From NCBI GenBank assembly GCA_973895155.1, contig OZ316898.1, positions 21,204,001 through 21,268,000 on the forward strand: DNA of 64,000 bases, in the 5' to 3' direction. The notes under the pieces are model-generated. The model was not told the DNA's origin. It saw only the letters and a program-made list of their open reading frames with translations, and did no database searches. Each line of letters starts with the position of its first letter. The first letter of the stretch is position 1. This stretch comes from Marsupella aquatica (taxonomy: Eukaryota; Marchantiophyta). A program made the translations under genes and the position numbers. Positions 55,611-64,000 of this stretch are shown piece by piece.

Positions 55611-57573
55611 TGTCAAACACTTGTCAAGGAGCTTAAGCGGCTTTTCTCCCCAAAAGACTACCTAATACCTGCTCCATATCATACCAGGGTCACAAAGGAT
55701 TGACAAAACTTCTGAAATGTGCCTACAATGACTAATCACTCCATACATAAGTAGTTTCAACTCTCCACTTCTAGAGAGGTAGTCCCTTGACTACTTTTGT
55801 ACTCACATCCTTCCCCTCTCCTCTACTCCAAGGATCAGCAAGGGGGATCTCCGCTCCAAGCTGTCACCTTAGAGAAGAGTCTCACACAAACACCCAAGAA
55901 CCAAAGTACTTTCCTCTTCAAGCTTAAGTCTCCTCAAGACCCTCAAAGTTGTGTTACCCCTCAACCTTGCCCCCTGGCCTTGGTTTGGGTCCACACATCC
56001 CCTTTGAGCTCTAGAGAAGGCTCCTCTATCTAAGGACTCTTCCTCTTGTTCTTACTTCTTGTTAACACCATACACCAAGCAAAATACTTTCCACCCTCAA
56101 GCTATAATCCTCTCTAAGTCTTAAAGTAGTGCTCTACCTTAACCTTGCCTCTTGGCCTTGGTTTTGTACTAGCACATCCCCTTCAAGCTTAGACCAAGAT
56201 TACATCATAGCATGGACTCTTCTCTTGCTCTCATATGCTTCAAATACACTCACACTTAATGGTCACAATGAAGATTGGCAAGTCTCCTTTTATTGCATCA
56301 CCTTTACAACAAAAGTCACTACACATTCTCCACACTAAGCATGGACCACCTCTCCCTTCTCAAGCTTAGCCCTACCTTGGCAAGGTAGAGATTCCACTTA
56401 AGAGATGAGACTCCCGGTCCCTAACAAATGAAAACTTCCTCCTTATATACTATTCTCCTTCCACACCACACCAAGGTAGCCCACCAAGGACCAAGGACCA
56501 AGGACCAAAGTAGAGGACCAAGGACCAAGGTAGAGGACCAAAGTAGCCCACCAAGGACCAAGGACCAAGGTAGCCCACCAAGGACCAAGGACCAAAGTAG
56601 CTCACCAAGGACCAAGGACCAAAGTAGCCAACCAAGGACCAAGGACCAAAGTCCTCCTAACTACCTAAGTCACACTACAACAAAAGTCCAACTAACTATC
56701 ACTCCCACTCAAGCTCCTTCACCTTGTGATTGCCTGGTCTATTCAACCATCTCCTAGCCGCCCTTGTGCTTGACTTATTCCTGCCTTGTGGTAGCCTCGT
56801 CGAAGCGTTTTTACACTTAGTCGGATTTCGTTATTTGGGAAAAACTATAATTCCCCGGCCCATATTGTACCCACCACCAAAAATCACCCATAAGGCCAAA
56901 AGGACTTTTGAGTAGATCCATAGATTCTCTTGACATAGGGCTATGTCCTGGTTTACTAAGATCTAAACAAAACCCTATAACCAATTTTCTAAAATTAGAT
57001 AAAGAGGGTTAATTCTTATGTTTTCCAAAATTCTTCTCAACTTTGAGATGCTCCCAAAAAGTAACCAAAGGTAACCAAGTTCTCCCACAAGTTTCCAGGG
57101 ATAGAGTGGACCATATTTAACCTATTTTTCAACTTGGAATCCCTACCTTTTCCCATCAGCTATTTTTCCCGAGACCCGCTATTTGGTAACTTTAAGTTTT
57201 GCCAAAATACTTACAACTCCTAGGTTAAGACCCCACTTGACTTTGTGACTTTTATGTGTGGTCTAGGGACTACCTAGCACCTATAGGGTGAGTCTTAGCA
57301 AAACTTATCACTCAAAAGTATCGGTCATGCCTTCGGCCCGACTTGCCGACTACCGTAACTTTTTTCCGCCCTTACCAAATAACTTACTCAACTCTTGATA
57401 CTTCTTAGATAAACATGTCCTCTCCCTCAATTTATTTCCCTACTCTACTTTCCTAGTTATTAAGTTACCTTAAACCTAACAACTCCGCTAATCACTAAAC
57501 TATGTAATTACTACTCCTTGAAAGCAAAAAACTGACGCATTTCCTACTCAAGCCTCCCTTGAGCCATTCCACA
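55611..57573. mobile_element. solo LTR C, 1.96 kb
   Basis: TGTCAAACAC...CATTCCACA, TG...CA ends, flanked by a perfect 5-bp TSD GTTCC (55606-55610 and 57574-57578). The site is uninterrupted in other A copies (for example near 8060 and 14500). It is AT-richer than A and B, with no convincing ORF and no shared hairpin. It contains a minisatellite at 56471-56654. Orientation is unknown. Confidence 0.85.
56471..56654. repeat. minisatellite of GGACCAA units inside solo LTR C
   Basis: ACCAAGGACCAAGGACCAAA words separated by GTAGCCC or GTAGAGG, giving a higher-order unit of about 27-30 bases repeated about six times. One strand encodes low-complexity W-S-L-V-L-G frames, which are artefacts. Confidence 0.9.
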
Positions 57574-59019
57574 GTTCCTCCTTCAAGATCTTCTTCAGTT
57601 GGTTGAGGAGGTACCCATTGTAATCTCGGCTTGGGTCTGGCCTTTTTGCCAGGTAGACCTGAGCCTTGCCGATCTCTGCCCTCGGCAAGTTACAATGCAT
57701 GGTCACCCGCAATAAATCGATCATCTATCCGATGTGCGGGTTGGTGCAGGTATTCCGGAAGAAGCCATTCTTCGTTGATGATCCTGGGAACGACCGGAAC
57801 TCCTTGTCAAGTAAGGTCTTTCTGGTATCAACCTTGGTCTTATTACCCATCGGCAAGCCAAACACCTCGGCAATCACCCGGGGAGTGAGATATCCTTCCC
57901 ATACACCCTCGTGGAGTTGGTCTCGGGTTCCCATGATCCCACGAATTCTATTAAGTCTGAGTCCGACACCTCCGGCTTCAGCCATTGTAATCTTACAAAG
58001 GCTTCCAAGCTGGATCTGGCCATGAAACCCTGGTACTTCTTGGTCTGCATGGCCGTAAAGCATGCATCCTCCTCCCGTGCAAAATGTAATTGCACTTCCT
58101 CTGGTAGGGTCGCCGCCCAGCCTTTCCAGGTGTCATCCTTTGTTGGAATGGCATTAATGGGATCGACCTCCTCCTCTTTGGCTTCTCCCCGCCTCTTCTG
58201 CTGCTCTGCTGGCTTCCTTGGTGCCGCCGACCTTGTTCTTTTTGCCGGGGTGGCCTCTTTGGTGTTGTTTCCTTTCCTCTTCATCTCGACTGTCGTGGAT
58301 GTTTCTCCTAGCACAGTTGCTTTCGTCCACCCCTCCGTGCTACCCTTCAACTCCCAGTGCGCGTCATTGCAGCGGTTGATGGCTTCCCGAATGCCAACAA
58401 TTCTGTCTTCGCAAAACAGAATGTCATCGAGCTGATTGGTAGTAGGAGTCCACAAGAACTCGGCCTTGATGAGTTCTCCTCCTAAGAAGGCAGACTTCTG
58501 CAGCTCCCACAGTCGAGCAAGCTCCTGCCATTCTCGAGCTGCTCTTCCGATTCTTCATCCTCGTAAGTCCTAACGTACTCAGTTGCCCGTTCAAACAGGC
58601 ATCCCCAAAAATGTGTTGCTTGATTGACGTTGCTCATACCCTCTTTGAGTTGATCATTGGTATTTGCTCCCGCCCAGAGTGCTTGCCTAAGCAGCTGACA
58701 GTAGTTCGCCTTCTGTAGTCGTCTGCCCCGTTCGTGCTTGCAAATGAACCACCATTCCTCGCGAGCGGTCCTTACCCCTCTCCTCCTCTGGTCTTTCCTC
58801 CCATTGATTACCCCTAGCCGCCGATGCTTAGCGCGCCCTAACCCTAATCGTGTTCTCTTCCCCGACGTCCTTACCTCCGGCCTCGGCCCGGGTTCCATAG
58901 TCACCCTTAATTGTTTATATTTTCCTTGTTTTTGTTACTATACTAATATGTTTATAGGGTACACCTCCGTTTTCCCCACTTAACTGGCCTAGTAATTCCT
59001 GGCTAGGCATCACATATGG

Positions 59020-59356
59020 CATGTGTGACAATAAACAGGAAACAAGTTTACTGGTACCAACAAATTTTTTTCTGTTACCAGCAAAAAGTTACTGTTACCA
59101 GGAAAAATAACCATGTCAAAATATTTTCTAAATAGCCAGATTTTCCAAAAAAAATTCAATTACAACATTTTTTGGCTAGCTTTGGGCGCTAGCATTACCA
59201 GCGCCAGGCGCTAGAAAAAAATTGAAAAAATTGAAAAAAAAACTTTCTTTTTCAAAAAAAAACATATCTCAAAACAAAATCTCAAAAAAATCTCAAAAAA
59301 AATTACCACCATTTTCCTGTTACCAGTTTTTGTTTGCTATTATTGTTTGCTGTTTC
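59020..59356. other. AT-rich noncoding DNA with two palindromes and A/T runs
   Basis: Directly right of the outer A LTR. It holds two palindrome copies, long A or T runs (59200-59320) and a pyrimidine-rich stretch leading to TGTAAATACCCC (59365-59376), the same order as upstream of the protease-methyltransferase fragment at 26.4 kb. It may be an LTR or leader of the same family. Confidence 0.5.
59177..59213. repeat. two palindrome copies 7 bases apart
   Basis: TAGCTTTGGGCGCTA (59177-59191) and CAGCGCCAGGCGCTA (59199-59213). They are the only copies right of 26.2 kb. In the un-nested order of the host DNA this point is next to the PHD finger fragment at 28.9 kb, so it is only about 2.7 kb from the main cluster. 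Confidence 0.85.
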
Positions 59357-60480
59357 CTATCGTTTGTAAATACCCCGTGCCAGGCTTGGATCTACTATAC
59401 CATCAATGTTGGGAAGGTGACATGGTGCACAATTGTGCACATGATCCTTCCAAACCATACCATCACGTCCCTCCAACATCAGGACACCAGAAGGCAACAC
59501 TTCACGCACACGTAAGATTGTCCGGCCTGTAGTCACATCAAGTGTTGTGGGTGCTGTCTGCTGCAAATAAACATAGTCACCAGGATGAAATCGTCCAATG
59601 CTTGCATGGTAACCTCCTCCACAAATAGTGGCATACCCCAAAGTATTACAATGTTGGGCAATGGCAAGGTTGTCAAAAGCCATAGGCATCACTCTCTGAA
59701 ATACCCGTGCTCTCTCTGAACACACCTTGACCCAAACATCAGGATCATCCAAGTTCACAAGTGGTGCAGCATCACGACGAATAGCTGCTGGAAAATCTGG
59801 CTCTCTACCATAGAGCAAAAAGTAAGGTGAGAAGGATGCAAGTGATGCTTGCCAACTAAAATGGTAGCCCATAGCTAACCAAGGTAGCTAGAGATCCCAA
59901 TCTCCCAAATGACCAACCTGCAAACTATACTTACGCAATCTTCTCTTCATAGTTTGCACAACTCTCTCAGCTAATCCATCTGCCTCAGGATGATCACGAG
60001 AGGTAGTACGATGATCAATCAGAGCTTGCTCACACAAATTCTCAAACTCTCCACGGAACTCAGTTCCTTGATCAATCAACACCTTAGTTGGTACTCCAAA
60101 ATGATTGAGTACACAATCCAAAAATGTAGCAGCAACTCCTCCACTGGCTTTATTTGGCAACGCCACTAGCTCAATCCACTTGGAGAAGTACTCCACCATG
60201 ACCAAAACATACCAATTATGACGTTGGGTAAGAGGTAATGGACCAACAAAATCCAAACTCCAACGTTATCCCAAACCCATGATCGGCAACGGGTGCAACT
60301 GTGGAGTGGGAGCATTAAATGATGCTCTCACTCTATCACATACCACACACTTAGCTATCAACTGCTGGACATGAGTGTGCATACCACGCCACCAATACTG
60401 TGTTTGCAGCAAGTTGCGCTTCACAACAAAGTGACCCAACTCCTTGTGCGCATGTCACACCAAATGTACTCGTTGTGATG
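59357..60480 (-). pseudogene. Ty3/gypsy integrase, element E
   Basis: The minus strand has an HHCC zinc region (about 60460-60330, ending C-V-V-C-D-R), then the catalytic core with Asp in SLDFVGPLP, Asp in VLIDQGTEF and Glu in DGLAERVVQ, so the D-D-E triad is intact. The C-terminal part 59872-59357 includes FSPYFLLYGREPDFP and ends K-R-stop. A stop near 59888 and one near 60270 break the frame. It differs from A and B integrase, so E is a separate lineage. Confidence 0.85.
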
Positions 60481-60541
60481 GTTTTGGTACCACCAACACC
60501 CTACCATCATGCAGTACTCTCAAAAGATGGTTTCCCTCCCA

Positions 60542-61190
60542 TCAAAACCTCTTGGCTCTCTGTAGAACCCTGTCATGTTCCTTGGTATCAACACTGCCAA
60601 CAATAGAACCATTGCGTAGATATTCCAACACTCTCACATCATTGTGAATATCTTGTTGTCCAGAAGTTACCTCACCAACATCCACATCTGAAGACTCATC
60701 ATCCACTCCATCCAATGAGGTAGAGTCCACAGATCCACTGTATGCTGGCACCCAACAAAGAAAGGCAGATGCATGCCATCCTGGCACCATCTCCTTATCT
60801 GACTCATCATGCCATCTGGCTCCAGTCTCATTCTGTTGACTGGTACATGGGTTGCGGCTCAACCCATCTATATCCAAGTTCACCTTTCCAGGTCTATGTA
60901 CAATCTGGAAATCATACTCTTGCAACAACAATGCCCATCGTGCAAGCTTCCCAATAAGCTTGTCAAACTCCATTAACCACTTGAGAGGCTAATGATCAGT
61001 GATCAAAGTGAAAGGATTACCAAACAAGCAACAGCGGAAGTGTGCCACAGCCCGCACTGCTGCCAAACACTCTTCCTCATAAGAGCTATACTTAGCCTCT
61101 ATTGAATTGTTTGATCTACTGGCATATGCCACAACAAACTCATGCCCTTCATTATCTTTCTGAGTCAGCACTGCTCCAAGTCCTACTCCA
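60542..61190 (-). pseudogene. element E RNase H and linker
   Basis: Minus-strand frames: VVAYASRSNNSIEAKYSSYE and ALLQEYDFQIVHRPGKVNLD, typical of the Ty3/gypsy RNase H and the tether after it (R-x-G-K-x-N-x-D-x-L-S-R). An acidic linker follows to 60542. One stop near 60990 separates the two parts. Confidence 0.85.
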
Positions 61191-62300
61191 CTCCAATCAG
61201 TATGTAGCTAAAACAGTCTGCCTGAAATGGGTCTTCTCAAAATAGGGGATGATGCCAACCTTTGCTTCAACTCCTAAAAGGCATGCTCCTGGTCATCACC
61301 CCAAGTCCATTCTTGATCCAACTTAGTAGTATGGTTAAAGGTCTGGCAAGCTGGCTAAATCCTTTAACATACCTTCTGTAGTAGCTCGCCAATCCAAGGA
61401 TGCACGAACTCTACTCACATCAGTAGGACGAGGAATCTGTGTAATGGCCTCCACTTTAGTCTGTTGTACACCCAATCCCGTTCGGTATATAGTGTGGCCC
61501 AAATACTCAATCTGGTCTTGGAAGAACTTACACTTGCTAGGATGGAGCTTCAACCCATGTGCTCTCAATCTCTCCAACACAATCTGCAAGTGCTGCTGAT
61601 GTTCTTCCACAGTAGAAGAATAGACCAAAATATCATCAATATAACATTTGACAAAATCCAAACTTGCAAGGATTCGATCCATGACTCTCTAGAACTCAGC
61701 TGGTGCATTCTTCAACCCAAATGGTAAGAACAACCACTGATACAAACGATCTTTGCCATAAGAATCAATCCCCCAGATGTTGTCTTGGACCTGTCAGCAT
61801 GCCTAATTGGAAGCTGATGGTACCCTGCCCTCAGATCAATGAACTAAAAACCTTTGCATGCCCCACAGCATCAAAGATCTCCTCATGTGTGGGCATGGCA
61901 TATCGATCAGATTTTGTCTAGCGATTAATAGGTCTATAATCACCACACATGCGCCTGTCTGTGTAATTGCCATGCACATCTTTCTTGGCTGGCATCACTG
62001 TGGCAGATGCATACTCCCCATATGAAATCTCCACCAATCCAGCCTTTAACAAATCTTGAGTTCTGCTTTAAATCAGAGCTCTCTCCATGTCACTATAACG
62101 GTATGGTCTACGAAAGATTAGCGCATCACTAGCCAATTCAATCTGAATACCAGGGCCCTTCAATGTCCCCAAATCCTTCATGCTGAATGCAAAACAATTC
62201 TAGTAACTCTTAAGGAATCGATGCATGTGACGTCTCTCCTCCCCTATCAACTTAGGACCAATCTGTGGCTCCCAACTCTCCACCAAATCCCTAATATCTT
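61191..62300 (-). pseudogene. element E reverse transcriptase
   Basis: Reading leftward: a pre-RT motif with R-R-P-Y-R-Y-S-D-M-E-R (about 62100), PAKKDVHGNYTDRRMCGDYR (about 61990-61930), a stop near 61918, YHQLPIRHAD, then FVKCYIDDILVYSS with the Y-I-D-D active site (about 61640) and HPSKCKFFQDQIEYLGH (about 61530). Several stops and frame changes are present. This is a decayed copy. Confidence 0.85.
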
Positions 62301-62930
62301 TTTGTAGGGTAGAAGAGATAGCCGATGATTGCTATTTAGCAGTAGATTGAGCAGTCCCTTCCTGCTCAACAATCTGTCCAGCCTTGGCCAATCCTACCAT
62401 AGGTCCATGGACTGTCTGCTCGCCCCCAGCTGTGGTCGTCACTATCTCAGTGGACCGCAAGCTCACTAATGGACGATCAGTAACACCAGTAGAGCGCATC
62501 CGCAACTATTCAGCTATTCCCAAGCTGACAATCCAAGTCAAGCAATTCAAATCCATTTCTTGACCAAGGACCTGGCGGCGTGAACTCTCTGATACCGAGG
62601 CAACTGCAGTGGTGCCTGTCAAAAATCCCATAGCAGGGGAGTTAATAGAATTGACGGAGCTGTGAGAACTGATGGAGCTGTGAGAACTAGGGTTTGGGGT
62701 TTTTGGGTGTTCCGGAGGGTGAGGCATTCAATCTTTGTGGATTGTGTGATGTTTGTGATGATTATCGAGATAATGGCAAGGATTACTACGGAATAAGACA
62801 ACTTTGAATGGATTTGACCATCAGAATGATGGTCCACGGACAAGCTATCTAAACTTTGCTTACTCTGATGCACGACAAAAGCTGAAGCTGTAGGTTCAAA
62901 ATTTTTCTCCAAAGATTCTAACATCTAAAT
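62301..62930 (-). pseudogene. element E region upstream of RT, unrecognised
   Basis: Minus-strand frames upstream of RT contain a Ser/Thr-rich stretch and, farther right, short frames (62924-62506) without a recognised domain. A protease would be expected here, but I see no D-T-G or D-S-G loop. The element is probably truncated or joined to other DNA in this region. Confidence 0.4.
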
Positions 62931-63589
62931 GACGGGAATGTATTTGGGAGCAGACAAGGGGTCCAACCGTGCTCGTGTTGTGGACTGAATATCTGGGTAG
63001 GGTGAAATTGCGTCACTGTCGGAAGGAGTCGCGGGGCTAATCTCTCTGGCCTTTATGCTGAAAGCACTTTCATCTTTACTGGCATTCCAACAACGTTACG
63101 ACATCTTTGATTTGGTAGTGCGGACACTGCCCACTGGTGTACTGCATTGCATGCGATCACTAGTACTGGTTTATGTTGCATATTCCTTGAGGCGTTGCTC
63201 TTGCGGCTTCTCATTTTTTACTCCAATTCCTGGGGTGACTCCACCATCCCTTCGGCTCACTCGGTGATTCTTGCAAAATTGGCTTGCTGGTGACTCCCTA
63301 GACCGCCTTTGGGGATCTGGGTGCTGGTCTCTGTGCTGGTGGACATTCTCCTCTCTGGTGACCAGGATTTTAGGTGAGATATTGTCCACATCTTGTGCTA
63401 ATAATTTAGGCCTCCCTTTCACAAGTTCATGCATAAGTGACTGGGAATCGCCTGCTTCATCTTCGAGGTGCGTGCTCATTGTATCCCGGGTGCTGGACTG
63501 GTGGCCCCTGCCATTTACCTTTCTTTTATTTTGTCTTGATCAACTTGATATCTATGTCGATATATTGGAGGAACACTTCGAGACACGGA
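62931..63589. other. stretch without a supported gene
   Basis: Frames on both strands (for example minus 63479-63171) lack recognisable domains. The boundary between element E and the next ORF lies here, but no LTR end or TSD could be fixed. Confidence 0.4.
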
Positions 63590-64000
63590 GGACGCGGGGC
63601 TCTCATGGCGGGACCTGCCTTTCTACACGACGGGGCTGCACAGAGGGATGCGGCACGGAGGGATGTGGAAGGAGGTGCTGGCCATTGGCATCATGTGGAT
63701 TCTGATGGCCCTCGCGAGCGCGAGTCTTCTGCCCCTAGCAGGGGTCGTTATGTCAGCAATTTTTTGGGACAAGACGCCCGATCCGATTTGATAAGAAACC
63801 AATGTCCACTTGATAGGGAGGCAATCACTGCTCTTTCCTCTGATCAACCATTGTAGAGTTGGTTTGGTTTTGAAACCTTCTGGTGATAATGTTGATGGAT
63901 TCGCAAGATGGGAAGCTCATCGTGCCCTTGACACTATTTCTATGGATGTTTTGGAAGGTCGCGAGCAGCCCTCCTACAGTGAAACCTTTCAAGATGACAT
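63590..64000 (+). CDS. unrecognised ORF running off the right edge
   Basis: A plus-strand reading from about 63604 (M-A-G-P-A-F-L-H-D-G) is rich in Ala, Arg, Asp and Gly and ends at 63854-63856. Another frame from about 63861 (GLVLKPSGDNVDGFARWEAH) continues past the window end and looks coding, so an indel or intron lies near 63855. The style fits the N-terminal part of a gag-like protein, but there is no diagnostic motif. Confidence 0.4.

Larger units (their letters stand above)
53234..58904 (-). pseudogene. LTR-encoded coiled-coil protein of the outer A LTR, decayed
   Basis: Collinear with the intact copy: N-terminal part 58904-57600, then interrupted by solo LTR C (55611-57573), the Pro-rich linker (55530-54900), coiled coil (54660-53570) and Ala/Glu-rich tail (53560-53234). 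Frame changes lie near 58540 and 57893 and several stops are present. It looks older than the two A copies nested in B, as expected for the outermost layer. Confidence 0.75.
28943..59014 (-). mobile_element. outer element A LTR (minus), split by element B and solo LTR C
   Basis: In plus reading it starts TGTGGTGCGTCCC (28943) and ends GGCATCACA (59014), with the 5-bp TSD TATGG at 28938-28942 and 59015-59019. Element B is inserted after position 29149 (resumes 52538), and solo LTR C at 55611-57573. Without these inserts it is about 4.7 kb, like the other A LTRs. It carries the A coiled-coil ORF on the minus strand in decayed form. There is no internal domain between its ends, so it is a solo LTR. 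Confidence 0.85.

Noticed and set aside
56421-56757. Repetitive frames across the GGACCAA minisatellite
   Set aside because: Produced by the tandem repeat in any frame; no gene.
1-64000. tRNA or rRNA genes
   Set aside because: I saw no cloverleaf-like tRNA sequence and no rRNA-like segment, but this was by eye; a covariance-model scan would be decisive.

Overview
The window looks like nuclear DNA of a plant-lineage eukaryote, most likely a streptophyte (charophyte) alga such as a Chara-type genome. Coding parts are broken by GT-AG introns, a short run of plant-type telomere units (CCCTAAA) is present, Ty3/gypsy elements dominate, and one element fragment joins a retroviral-type protease to a C5 cytosine methyltransferase-like domain, an arrangement reported from charophyte retrotransposons. 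The taxon is an inference; no species marker was seen.

Layout. 1-3.8 kb: AT-rich DNA with an unrecognised ORF pair and a DUF8039-like exon. 3.8-15.4 kb: remains of Ty3/gypsy family 'A' (inverted 5.2 kb LTR, pol, truncated 3' LTR). 15.4-18.0 kb (minus): multi-exon MULE-like transposase gene whose last exon abuts element A. 18.8-25.4 kb (plus): divergent multi-exon gene encoding a ParB-like domain (GNHR motif) and a C-terminal N4/N6 DNA methyltransferase-like domain, interrupted by a 2.2 kb solo LTR ('D'). 26.4-28.0 kb: protease plus cytosine methyltransferase-like fragment. 28.8 kb (minus): PHD finger. 28.9-59.0 kb: a four-level nest of LTR elements. 59.0-62.9 kb (minus): another Ty3/gypsy pol region. 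63.6-64.0 kb: an ORF running off the window.

The nest is resolved by short target-site duplications (TSDs). A minus-strand A LTR (28943-59014, TSD TATGG) contains a full-length element 'B' (29150-52532, TSD TAGGC/TAGGG) with 4.0 kb LTRs. B carries, between gag and protease, a second minus-strand A LTR (34981-44278, TSD ATGGC/GTGGC), which itself holds a plus-strand A LTR (35732-40360, TSD ACAAG). A separate 1.96 kb solo LTR 'C' (55611-57573, TSD GTTCC) sits in the outer A LTR. Removing the insertion at 34981-44283 rejoins the B gag and protease frames exactly.

Three things stand out. (1) A 15-base imperfect palindrome, consensus TAGCGCCNGGCGCTA, occurs about 18 times and only in noncoding DNA: introns of the transposase and ParB-methyltransferase genes, the shared 0.8 kb intergenic region, the 3' flank, and one spot near 59.2 kb. 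(2) The LTRs of A and B each contain a long sense ORF (about 1200 and 880 codons; globular N-terminal part, long coiled coil), so a protein gene lies inside each LTR. (3) LTR families A, B and D share a GC-rich 6-bp-stem hairpin near their 3' ends. Decay of all elements is mostly C-to-T or G-to-A, with many CAG-to-TAG stops, as expected from CG and CHG methylation.
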